Below, in pieces: positions 48,078 to 56,365 of a stretch of 64,000 nt of DNA (its first letter is position 1; each line of letters starts with the position of its first letter). Source of the stretch: Comamonadaceae bacterium (GTDB lineage Bacteria; Pseudomonadota; Gammaproteobacteria; Burkholderiales; Burkholderiaceae_C). The notes beneath the pieces were generated by a model. The model was not told the origin of the DNA, searched no databases, and worked only from the letters and a program-made list of their open reading frames with translations. A program made the position numbers and the translations under genes. Where the stretch lies: the NCBI GenBank assembly GCA_027488255.1, contig JAIYBZ010000009.1, positions 111,932-175,931 on the forward strand. Reading direction: 5' to 3'.

Positions 48078-48838
48078 CACAGCCACGCCTTCAAGGCGGC
48101 GCCGGAGGCCACCAAACGCGCACCCGTCGGCGTGTTCAGAACGCGGCCGAGGGCCTCGAGCAAAGTGGCTTCAGAATCACTCGAGACGCCCTCAGGGTGG
48201 GCTTGACCCCTCGGACTCAAATGAAATTGCCAATCTTGTGGCGCCTGTGTCAACAAACTCGCGACGCCTCCTTGCAATGCCCGTGCACCGCGCTCAGCGG
48301 CCTGTCCTTCCGGCTCGACGGCCGCCAGACGCCAACCTGCGGCCCGCGTGAAGTTTTTAAAGGCCGCCATGTGCACCTGTGCGCACCCTATCCAGTGAAT
48401 GCGACGCACACTGTCGTGCGGCGCAGCATCGGCCTCAAAATCAAAGCTCACGGCATCGTGGGCCACTTGAAACACCCGCGCCACTTCCAACTGAACTTCA
48501 AAAGGCCAGTCCTCTTCGGGCAAGGAGGCTGGCAAAACGATGACGCCTTCTTGGACATAAGTGGGGGTCAGCGCCAAGTTCAAGCGGTGGGCAAAACCGC
48601 CCTGCAGCCGACCGTTGTGGCGCAGTTTGGGGCTCAACCAACTCAAATCATCGGGGTCGTGTCCGCCCGGAATGGGCATCGACTGTGAGGTGTTCACCCT
48701 GACCAGGGTTGGACTTTGACGGGTCAGGCCGACCAAAGACCAGACCACACCCTGCGGTGCCAGCCCCCAAGCTTGGCTGACCGAGTGGGCAGCCCAGTGG
48801 CGCCACCCCTGCGCCAAAGACTGCGCCAACGACTGCAT
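48077..48838 (-). CDS. pilM: Type IV pilus protein PilM, short and diverged
   Basis: PilM is a cytosolic actin-like ATPase that anchors the PilNOP complex. The product has 253 residues against about 350 in usual PilM. Recognisable parts are LAPQGVVWSLV as first strand, PEEDWPFEVQLEVARVFQ with VSFDFEADA as the PilM-type central segment, and AAFKNFTRAAGWRLAAVEPEGQA. The C-terminal half with the second ATP-binding lobe seems missing. Position next to mrcA and before pilN gives most of the confidence. TTG at 48877 could extend it by 13 residues. Confidence 0.72.
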   Translation of the reverse strand: MQSLAQSLAQGWRHWAAHSVSQAWGLAPQGVVWSLVGLTRQSPTLVRVNTSQSMPIPGGHDPDDLSWLSPKLRHNGRLQGGFAHRLNLALTPTYVQEGVIVLPASLPEEDWPFEVQLEVARVFQVAHDAVSFDFEADAAPHDSVRRIHWIGCAQVHMAAFKNFTRAAGWRLAAVEPEGQAAERGARALQGGVASLLTQAPQDWQFHLSPRGQAHPEGVSSDSEATLLEALGRVLNTPTGARLVASGAALKAWL

Positions 48839-48884
48839 CGAGAGCCTTCCTGCGAAAAGACCACCAGGCCCTTTCAAGTCGGGT

Positions 48885-48913
48885 TTTGTAACATGAATCG
48901 GCTTTCAAGACAA
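48885..48913 (-). promoter_or_regulatory. Possible promoter of the pil genes
   Basis: On the minus strand TTGTCT and TACAAA are 17 bases apart, 47 bases before the pilM ATG in the divergent pilM/mrcA gap. Four of six matches in each; weak. Confidence 0.3.
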
Positions 48914-49026
48914 TTTTTTGAAAACCAATATATTCATATTTGGCAAGAAAATACCCGGCGACGGATTCTCAGATTTTTATAATGCGCAGTAGCCCGCATC
49001 TTGTTGGCTGCACCCTCAGCCCACCT

Positions 49027-51432
49027 ATGCTCTTCAAAAACAAGCCCACAACTGACAAGCCGCGTCCGTCCAAAGACAAGCCTGCGCCAGCGCCTGCACC
49101 GACCACCCTGTTGTCTTGGGTGGGCCGCCTGGCTTTGTGGGGCGTGGGGCTCGCGGCGGCTGGCTTGGCGTCCATCTTGATGGTCGTGGGCGTGGCCATG
49201 GTGATGGCTTATCCCAACCTGCCTGATATTTCAGACTTGGCCGACTACAAACCCAAATTGCCTTTGCGGGTGTACACAGAAGACGGGCAATTGATGGGAG
49301 AGTTTGGCGAAGAGCGTCGCAACCTCACGCCCATCAATGAAATTCCCCAAGTCATGAAAGATGCGGTCTTGTCCATTGAAGACAACCGCTTTTACCAGCA
49401 TGGCGGCGTGGACTATGTGGGCATTTTGCGTGCCGGTATTGCCAACATTGGGCGCATGAAAAGCCAAGGGGCTTCGACCATCACGATGCAGGTGGCACGC
49501 AACGTTTATTTGTCTTCTGAAAAAACGTACACCCGCAAAATTTACGAAATCTTGCTGACCTACAAGCTCGAGCATCTGTTGACCAAGGACCAGATTCTTG
49601 AGATCTACATGAACCAGATTTTCTTGGGCAACCGGGCGTATGGCTTTGCTTCGGCCTGCGAAATTTATTTTGGCAAACCCCTGAAAGACATCACCATCGC
49701 CGAAGCGGCCATGTTGGCCGGATTGCCCAAAGCCCCATCGGCCTACAACCCCATCAGCAACCCCAAGCGGGCCCGCTCTCGGCAGCTTTACATCATCGAG
49801 CGGATGGAAGAAAACCAGTACATCACCGCCGCCCAAGCCAAAGAGGCCAAAGCCGAAACTCTGAAATTGCGCTCCTCGGCCGACAAGAAAATTTTGCATG
49901 CCGAGTTCTTGGCAGAAACCGTGCGGCAAATGGTGTTTGCCCAGTACGGTCAAGAGACTTACACCCGGGGCTTGAATGTTTACACCACGGTGCAATCGGC
50001 GGAGCAAATGGCCGCCTACCGCGCCTTGCGTCAAGGCATCATGGACTTTGAGCGCCGCCAAATTTACCGTGGCCCTGAAAAATTCTTGGACTTGCCGGCC
50101 GATCCGAAAAAGATGGAAGAGACCATCGACGATGCCCTAGAAGATCACCCCGACAACGGTGACGTGCTCTCCGCGGTGGTGCTGGAGGCCTCTGCCCGCA
50201 AAGTGGTGGTGGTGCGCCAAAACGGCGAACAAATCAGCATCACCGGCGAGGGCCTCAAACCCGCGCAGTCGGGCTTGTCAGAGAAAACCCCACCGGCCAA
50301 ACAAGTCCGAAAAGGGGCGTTGATTCGCATCACCCAAACCCCCAAGGGCGCTTGGGAAATCACACAACTGCCCGAGGTGGAGGGCGCCTTCGTGGCGATG
50401 ACACCGCAAACCGGCGCTGTGCGCGCTCTGGTGGGAGGGTTTGACTTTGCCAAAAACAAATTCAACCATGTCACGCAAGCTTGGCGCCAACCGGGCTCGA
50501 GTTTCAAGCCCTTTGTTTATTCTGCGGCACTAGAAAAAGGCTTCACCCCGTCCACCATGGTGAACGATGCCCCCTTGTTTTTTGACAGCGGCGTCACCGG
50601 GGGGCAACCTTGGGAACCGAAAAACTACGATGGCAAATTTGATGGCCCCATGAGTCTGCGCACCGGCTTGGCGAAATCCAAAAACATGGTCTCGATTCGG
50701 GTGTTGCAAGCGGTGGGCACGCGCCCTGCACAAGAGTGGGTCACTCGTTTCGGTTTTGACGAAGACAAACACCCCGCCTACCTGACGATGGCCTTGGGCG
50801 CAGGGTCGGTCACGCCCATGCAAATGGTCACCGGGTATGCGGTTTTTGCAAATGGCGGTTACCGCGTCCAACCGCATTTGATTACGCGCATCACCGATTT
50901 CAAAGACCGGATTTTGGTAGACAGCCCCGCCACCCCGCAAATGAACGACGCTTCGTTGGCCATTCCGCCGCGCAATGCGTATGTCATGACGAGTTTGCTG
51001 CAAGAAGTCACACGCTCCGGGACGGCGGCACGGGCGCAGTCGACCCTCAAGCGTTCAGACATCTATGGCAAAACCGGCACCACCAACGACGCGATGGACG
51101 CCTGGTTTGCGGGCTATCAGAAAAATCTGGCCGCCGTGGTTTGGATTGGCTACGACAACCCGCGCAAATTGGGTGACCGCGAAACGGGGGGCGGGTTGAG
51201 CTTGCCGGTGTGGATCAGCTTTATGGAAACCGCGCTGCGCAACATCCCCGTGTCAGAGCCTGCGGTGCCTGAAGGCTTGGTCCACATTGGCAACGACTGG
51301 GTGTACGAGGAATACGCCAAGGGCGGCGGGGTGACCTCCTTGGGCACGGGCGTTGACAGCACGGGTCAAGCGCCCAACGCACCGCCTGCTGGGGAAGAAC
51401 GCAGCCGCATTTTGGAACTGTTCAGAAATTAA
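49027..51432 (+). CDS. mrcA: Penicillin-binding protein 1A
   Basis: PBP1A polymerises and cross-links peptidoglycan. The 801-residue product has a basic, proline-rich cytosolic tail (1-30), one membrane helix (about 35-62), the GT51 domain with Glu118 in EDNRFYQHGGVD, and a transpeptidase domain with the SSFK serine (GSSFKPF), SKN-like SKNMVS and KTGTTND. The ATG at 49027 is chosen for the usual start; ATG 48982 also lies in frame but inside a TATAAT box (48978-48983). It is divergent from pil genes, as is standard in proteobacteria. Confidence 0.95.
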   Translation: MLFKNKPTTDKPRPSKDKPAPAPAPTTLLSWVGRLALWGVGLAAAGLASILMVVGVAMVMAYPNLPDISDLADYKPKLPLRVYTEDGQLMGEFGEERRNLTPINEIPQVMKDAVLSIEDNRFYQHGGVDYVGILRAGIANIGRMKSQGASTITMQVARNVYLSSEKTYTRKIYEILLTYKLEHLLTKDQILEIYMNQIFLGNRAYGFASACEIYFGKPLKDITIAEAAMLAGLPKAPSAYNPISNPKRARSRQLYIIERMEENQYITAAQAKEAKAETLKLRSSADKKILHAEFLAETVRQMVFAQYGQETYTRGLNVYTTVQSAEQMAAYRALRQGIMDFERRQIYRGPEKFLDLPADPKKMEETIDDALEDHPDNGDVLSAVVLEASARKVVVVRQNGEQISITGEGLKPAQSGLSEKTPPAKQVRKGALIRITQTPKGAWEITQLPEVEGAFVAMTPQTGAVRALVGGFDFAKNKFNHVTQAWRQPGSSFKPFVYSAALEKGFTPSTMVNDAPLFFDSGVTGGQPWEPKNYDGKFDGPMSLRTGLAKSKNMVSIRVLQAVGTRPAQEWVTRFGFDEDKHPAYLTMALGAGSVTPMQMVTGYAVFANGGYRVQPHLITRITDFKDRILVDSPATPQMNDASLAIPPRNAYVMTSLLQEVTRSGTAARAQSTLKRSDIYGKTGTTNDAMDAWFAGYQKNLAAVVWIGYDNPRKLGDRETGGGLSLPVWISFMETALRNIPVSEPAVPEGLVHIGNDWVYEEYAKGGGVTSLGTGVDSTGQAPNAPPAGEERSRILELFRN

Positions 51433-51490
51433 TCATTCACTGCCCTGCAAGACAAAGCGCGGGGCAATTCATGCCCCCTGCTTGCGAACT

Positions 51491-51820
51491 TCAGGGCTTG
51501 AACACCACAGGCTGCCCCGCCTGCTCTGAGGCGTACCGCGACAGGCTTTCCCAAAACTCGCCCTGACCCTTGGTGTCCATCCAAAGCGCACCCTCGAATT
51601 TGTAATGAAAGCCCCCGCAACGGGCTGCCAACCAGACTTCGTGCAAGGGCTTTTGCAGATTGATCACGATTTGACTGCGGTTCGGAAAGGTCAAAGTCAC
51701 CATGCCGCCGACCCTTTGGTTGTCAATGTCCGCGTCGGTATGGTCATTCAAGCGATCGCAGCTGCTTTCAACGCCCGCCAGCAGACGTTCAGCTTGGTCC
51801 AAAAATTCAAGGTCGGTCAT
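51491..51820 (-). CDS. cyaY: Frataxin-like iron-sulfur assembly protein CyaY
   Basis: CyaY binds iron and modulates iron-sulfur cluster assembly by IscS. The 109-residue product has the acidic helix [18 protein letters not shown], the strand [24 protein letters not shown] and the conserved [18 protein letters not shown]. The ATG at 51820 is used; GTG at 51829 is possible. It is divergent from the LptM-like gene, 12 bases away, the common proteobacterial cyaY / lptM-lysA arrangement. Confidence 0.95.
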   Translation of the reverse strand: MTDLEFLDQAERLLAGVESSCDRLNDHTDADIDNQRVGGMVTLTFPNRSQIVINLQKPLHEVWLAARCGGFHYKFEGALWMDTKGQGEFWESLSRYASEQAGQPVVFKP

Positions 51821-51832
51821 TACAATCACTGC

Positions 51833-52024
51833 ATGTTGAAGGTATTGAAGATTCTAGTCATGGCGCATGCCCTTGTAGGCGGTGCGTCGATATTGACCGG
51901 CTGCGGCCAAAAAAGCGCTTTGTATCTGCCCGACTCTCCCGAGTCTCAGGGCAGGGCCACACTGCCTCAATCCCTTAACCCTTGGCCCGACACCCCTACG
52001 ACCTCTACGCCTTCCAAAAAATGA
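51833..52024 (+). CDS. lptM: Small lipoprotein, LptM (YifL)-like
   Basis: LptM stabilises the LptD/E outer-membrane LPS translocon. The 63-residue product has a lipoprotein signal with SILTGC followed at once by [10 protein letters not shown], matching the conserved CGQKGPLYLP head of the family; the rest is a short Pro/Thr/Ser tail. The stop overlaps the lysA start as ATGA. The start at 51833 is 12 bases from the divergent cyaY ATG. Confidence 0.85.
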   Translation: MLKVLKILVMAHALVGGASILTGCGQKSALYLPDSPESQGRATLPQSLNPWPDTPTTSTPSKK

Positions 52025-53319
52025 ACGCTCAGAACCCTACATTGGCCCTGCCTGGCCAACCCCATGTGGCCTATGTCAACGACCAACTCATGGTCGAATC
52101 GGTGCGTCTTTCTGATCTGGCCCGCGAACACGGCACGCCCTTGTTTGTCTATTCCAAAGCGGCCATGTTGTCGGCATTGGCGGCCTACCAACGTGGCTTT
52201 GTCGGGCGCAACGCGCAGATTTGCTACGCCATGAAAGCCAATTCAACTTTGGCCGTGTTGCAAGTGTTTGCAGAAGCCGGTTGCGGCTTTGACACTGTCT
52301 CGGGTGGCGAACTGGCTCGTGTGTTGGCGGCGGGAGCCGATCCGGCCAAGGTGATTTTTTCAGGTGTGGGCAAAACACGCGCCGAGATGAAACAGGCCTT
52401 GCAAGTGGGCATCGGTTGCTTCAATGTCGAAAGCGAAGCCGAACTGGATGTGCTCAGCGACGTGGCCGTGGGCATGGGTTTGAAAGCCCCGGTCAGCCTG
52501 CGCGTGAATCCCAATGTCGATGCCAAAACCCACCCCTACATTTCCACGGGCCTGAAGGGCAACAAATTCGGCATCGCACACGAAGATGCCTTGCGTTCTT
52601 ACCGCCATGCCGCCAGCCTGCCGGGGCTGCAGGTGGTCGGTATCGACTGCCACATTGGCTCTCAAATCACCGAAGCCACGCCTTACTTGGATGCAATGGA
52701 CCGCGTGTTGGATTTGGTGGCCGACATTGAAGCGGCAGGCATCCCCATTGAGCACATCGATTTTGGGGGCGGCTTGGGCATCAATTACAACGGAGACACA
52801 CCGCCAGAGGCCGATGCTTTGTGGGCCCAATTGTTGGCCAAGTTGGATGCCCGAGGTTATGGGCAACGCAAGATCATGATCGAGCCGGGTCGTTCACTGG
52901 TGGGCAATGCGGGCGTGTGCCTCACCGAGGTGCTGTACCTCAAGCCCGGTGAACAAAAGAATTTTTGCATCGTCGATGCCGCCATGAATGACCTGCCGCG
53001 CCCTGCGATGTACCAGGCCTTTCACCAAATCGTGCCGGTTCAACCTCGCCTCGCCAATGTAGGCGCTGCCGACAGGGTCTATGACATTGTGGGTCCGGTG
53101 TGCGAAAGCGGCGATTGGATTGGACGCGATCGCGCCTTGCAAGTGCAGGCCGGCGACACATTGGCCGTGCTCTCTGCCGGCGCCTACTGCATGAGCATGG
53201 CCAGCAACTACAACACACGGGGCCGCGCAGCCGAAATTTTGGTGGACGGGCATCATGCGCACCTGATTCGTCAGCGCGAATCGGCTTTTGACACTTTCGC
53301 GCTAGAGCAACTGGTCTGA
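52021..53319 (+). CDS. lysA: Diaminopimelate decarboxylase
   Basis: LysA makes lysine from meso-diaminopimelate. The 432-residue fold-III PLP enzyme has the PLP lysine at 72 (CYAMKAN), the FGGGLGI phosphate loop, EPGRSLVGNAG, and the CESGDWIGRDR motif with the active-site Cys. It is coupled to lptM by ATGA. The last 18 bases overlap the msrQ 3' end on the other strand. Confidence 0.96.
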   Translation: MNAQNPTLALPGQPHVAYVNDQLMVESVRLSDLAREHGTPLFVYSKAAMLSALAAYQRGFVGRNAQICYAMKANSTLAVLQVFAEAGCGFDTVSGGELARVLAAGADPAKVIFSGVGKTRAEMKQALQVGIGCFNVESEAELDVLSDVAVGMGLKAPVSLRVNPNVDAKTHPYISTGLKGNKFGIAHEDALRSYRHAASLPGLQVVGIDCHIGSQITEATPYLDAMDRVLDLVADIEAAGIPIEHIDFGGGLGINYNGDTPPEADALWAQLLAKLDARGYGQRKIMIEPGRSLVGNAGVCLTEVLYLKPGEQKNFCIVDAAMNDLPRPAMYQAFHQIVPVQPRLANVGAADRVYDIVGPVCESGDWIGRDRALQVQAGDTLAVLSAGAYCMSMASNYNTRGRAAEILVDGHHAHLIRQRESAFDTFALEQLV

Positions 53320-53943
53320 ACCCTTGGCGGCGCGCAGTGCCGCTTGTCTGCGTTGCCCATAGCGCCAGACACGCCAAGCCAACAGCAGGCCCAGAATGGC
53401 GGCATAGACCGCCACTTCGTCTAAATTGTTTTTGCCTGCGCGCATCCACCAAAAGTGCAGCACCGCCAAAACGGCCACGGCATAAACACTGCGGTGCAGG
53501 CTTTGCCATCGCGCTGCGCCCAACCAACGAACCGCGCCATTGAAAGACGTCAGGGCCATGGCCATCAGCAGCAGCAGCGCCGCAAAGCCCACCAAAATAA
53601 ATGGCCGCTTGGGAATGTCGGTCACGATATCGGCCACTTCAAACCCCATGTCAAACCAAGCGTAGCAGGTCACGTGCAGCAGCGCATAAAAGAACACCAA
53701 CAAGCCCAGCATGCGGCGAAACCGCAGCCACTCTGGCCAGCCTGCCCAAGCCCGCAAAGGGCTCAAGGCCAACACCACACACAAGCCGCGCAAAGTCCAG
53801 TCGCCCGTCGAGCGGGTCAAGTATTCGGTGGGATTGGGGCCCAATTGGTCTTGCAGCGTCAAGACCACCCCACTGAAAAACGGCAGCAATCCCACGAGCA
53901 ACAGTGCCCACCAAGTCGCCGGATGCCTGAGGGCTTGGCGCAT
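53302..53943 (-). CDS. msrQ: Haem-binding subunit MsrQ
   Basis: MsrQ is a membrane b-type haem protein that passes electrons to periplasmic MsrP. The 213-residue product has six hydrophobic segments with ferric-reductase-like histidines in YALLHVTCYAWFD and LHRSVYAVAVLAVLHFWW. The ATG overlaps the msrP stop by one base. Confidence 0.92.
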   Translation of the reverse strand: MRQALRHPATWWALLLVGLLPFFSGVVLTLQDQLGPNPTEYLTRSTGDWTLRGLCVVLALSPLRAWAGWPEWLRFRRMLGLLVFFYALLHVTCYAWFDMGFEVADIVTDIPKRPFILVGFAALLLLMAMALTSFNGAVRWLGAARWQSLHRSVYAVAVLAVLHFWWMRAGKNNLDEVAVYAAILGLLLAWRVWRYGQRRQAALRAAKGSDQLL

Positions 53944-54938
53944 CAGAAGAACTTTTTCAGATCCATGCCCGCGTACAACTGGCCGACTTGCGCCTCATAG
54001 CCGTTGAACATCAAGGTCTTGCGCTTTTTCGCCAGCAAGCCGTCTTCGCCAATGCGGCGCTCGGTGGCTTGACTCCAACGCGGGTGGTCGACCAAGGGGT
54101 TCACATTGGAATAAAACCCGTACTCTTGTGGCGCCGCTTTCTCCCAAGAGGACACCGGCTGCTTGTCGGTGAAACGGATTTTGACCACGCTCTTGCCACT
54201 TTTGAAACCGTATTTCCACGGCACCACCAAACGCACAGGCGCGCCGTTTTGCTTGGGCATCACTTCGCCGTACATGCCAAATGCCAAGAGCGTCAAAGGG
54301 TGCATGGCTTCGTCCAAGCGCAAGGCCTCAAGATAAGGCCAATCCAACGCCCCACCCCGCACGCCGGGCATGGTCTTCGGGTCGGCTTGAGTGATGAATT
54401 CGACAAATTTAGCCCCCGGCTGAGGCTCCACACGGTTGATCAAAGTGGCCAGCGAATAGCCCACCCACGGAATCACCATCGACCAACCTTCCACGCAGCG
54501 CAAGCGGTAGATGCGTTCTTCCATCGCCCCCCACTTCATCAGGTCTTCCAGATTCACACGGCCCGGCTTTTTGACCATGCCTTCGATCTCCACCGACCAC
54601 GGTTGCGTGACCAGGGTGTGCGCCCGCTTGGCCGGATCCGATTTGTCGGTGCCAAACTCATAAAAATTGTTGTAGGTGGTGGCGTCTTTGTAGGCGGTGA
54701 GTTTGTCCATGGTCATGGCACCGGGCACCGAAGACGGGACCGTCCCCAATGGCGCCAAGACGCCCGGGCGCGCGCTTTGCGCATGGGCTTCACGAACACC
54801 CAAGGCCGCCAAAGCCAAGCCCGCCGAGCCTGTGGCCAGTTGGCGAATCAAGTCGCGGCGGGAGTGGTAAACCGCTTCGGGTGTGATTTCACTGGGGATG
54901 CCGTGGTTGAACCCCGACGAGTGGGTGTGAATGATCAT
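53943..54938 (-). CDS. msrP: Molybdoprotein methionine sulfoxide reductase MsrP
   Basis: MsrP repairs oxidised methionines in periplasmic proteins and needs a molybdopterin. The 331-residue product has a Tat signal with R27-R28 (SRRDLIRQL), the MoCo cysteine region [17 protein letters not shown] and the [12 protein letters not shown] segment of the family. An AAGGAC precedes the ATG. It would be a substrate of the local TatABC, and it is the first gene of msrPQ. Confidence 0.95.
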   Translation of the reverse strand: MIIHTHSSGFNHGIPSEITPEAVYHSRRDLIRQLATGSAGLALAALGVREAHAQSARPGVLAPLGTVPSSVPGAMTMDKLTAYKDATTYNNFYEFGTDKSDPAKRAHTLVTQPWSVEIEGMVKKPGRVNLEDLMKWGAMEERIYRLRCVEGWSMVIPWVGYSLATLINRVEPQPGAKFVEFITQADPKTMPGVRGGALDWPYLEALRLDEAMHPLTLLAFGMYGEVMPKQNGAPVRLVVPWKYGFKSGKSVVKIRFTDKQPVSSWEKAAPQEYGFYSNVNPLVDHPRWSQATERRIGEDGLLAKKRKTLMFNGYEAQVGQLYAGMDLKKFF

Positions 54939-55054
54939 GAAGGGTCCTTATGGGGGTCGTGACAAATCCGTATTTTGAAGGGTTCAAAAATCCTCGCCGA
55001 AGTCCCTTCAAAGCGCCCCCACAATCACCCCGACCATTGGCCGGGATGGACGGC

Positions 55055-56365
55055 TTAAAGCGTGCCGTAACTGTGCAGGCCACTCAAGAACATGTTGACC
55101 CCTAAAAAGGCAAACGTGGTGATGGCCAGACCCACCAAAGCCCACCAAGCCGCCACGGTACCGCGCAGGCCCTTCATGAGGCGCATGTGCAACCAAGCGG
55201 CGTAGTTCAGCCAAACAATCAAGGCCCACGTTTCTTTCGGGTCCCAACTCCAATAGCCGCCCCATGCCTCTGCCGCCCACAAGGCGCCCAGCACGGTGGC
55301 GATGGTGAAAAACGCAAAACCCACCGCGATGGATTTGTACATCACGTCGTCCAGCACCTCAAAAGCGGGCAGGCGCTCGGCAATGCGGCGACGGCCCAAC
55401 AAAATACCGGCCACGATCAAGGCCGAGATGCCAAAGTAAACCATCCAATAGTCACTGCCGCCATCGGTAGGTGACTTGCGGAAGACCACGGGCTCGAAGC
55501 ACAAAACAATGCCGAGCAACCACAAAGGCGCCAGCTTGTACCAGCGGGTTTCGCCGGCCGTTTGCTTGATCAAGTAAGCAAACGCCACCATCGCCGCCAA
55601 TGCAAAAGTGCCGTAACCAATGAAGTTGGCGGGCACATGCAATTTCATCCACCAACTCTTGAGAGCGGGCACCAGCGGTTGAATCTCGTGCGCCTCACGC
55701 ACCAAGGTGTACCAAAGCAAAAAGCCTACCGCCGCGCTGACGATCAACATGACAAAGGCACCCAATGCGCGGGTGCGGTAATGGTCTTCGTAGTACAGGT
55801 AAAAGCCCGCCGTCATCCAGCAGAACATGATGAAGACTTCGTACAGGTTGCTCACCGGGATGTGGCCCACATCAGGCCCGATCAAGTAACTCTCGTACCA
55901 ACGCACCATGGTGCCGATCAAGGCCAGCGCCACAGCCACCCAGGCCATGCGACTGCCCAAAGACTCGAGGGCATCGCCTTGACCACGAATGAACATGCCC
56001 GCCCAATAAAAAAGCGTGCTGATGAAAAACACCATGCTCATCCACAAGATGGCCGACTGGCTGGACAAGAAGTACTTCAACCAAAAAACCTCTTCGGCAC
56101 GGGCCAAATTTCCTTGGTAGGCATAGATGGCAAACAAGGACAGTCCGGCCACCACCAACATCAAGGTGCGCATCGGGCGCCAAAACCATGCCAAGGCCAC
56201 GGCGGCCGGCACACTGCCGATCAGGATGGCTTGCTCGTAGACATCCATGGCATGGTGGTATCGGCTAAAGGCAAACACCATGCCCAACAACGTCAGCACA
56301 GCAAAGCCCCAGTCCAAGGCGCTGCGCCGCGCGAAATAGCCGGGGTTCAAAGTCACAGTAGTCAT
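55055..56365 (-). CDS. ccsB: Cytochrome c biogenesis protein CcsB (CcsA/ResC-type)
   Basis: This is the haem-handling half of system II cytochrome c biogenesis. The 436-residue product has about eight membrane segments and the haem-binding WWD-type motif WGGYWSWDPKETWALIVWLNYA with flanking histidines. Its ATG overlaps the resB stop. The system attaches haem to apocytochromes such as PetC and the nearby cytochrome c4. Confidence 0.94.
   Translation of the reverse strand: MTTVTLNPGYFARRSALDWGFAVLTLLGMVFAFSRYHHAMDVYEQAILIGSVPAAVALAWFWRPMRTLMLVVAGLSLFAIYAYQGNLARAEEVFWLKYFLSSQSAILWMSMVFFISTLFYWAGMFIRGQGDALESLGSRMAWVAVALALIGTMVRWYESYLIGPDVGHIPVSNLYEVFIMFCWMTAGFYLYYEDHYRTRALGAFVMLIVSAAVGFLLWYTLVREAHEIQPLVPALKSWWMKLHVPANFIGYGTFALAAMVAFAYLIKQTAGETRWYKLAPLWLLGIVLCFEPVVFRKSPTDGGSDYWMVYFGISALIVAGILLGRRRIAERLPAFEVLDDVMYKSIAVGFAFFTIATVLGALWAAEAWGGYWSWDPKETWALIVWLNYAAWLHMRLMKGLRGTVAAWWALVGLAITTFAFLGVNMFLSGLHSYGTL

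Noticed and set aside
48978..48983. Perfect TATAAT ahead of mrcA as promoter
   Set aside because: No acceptable -35 hexamer lies 15-19 bases upstream, so I did not list it as a promoter.
51461..51477. GGGGC/GCCCC hairpin between mrcA and cyaY as terminator
   Set aside because: Five base pairs and no T-tract on either strand.
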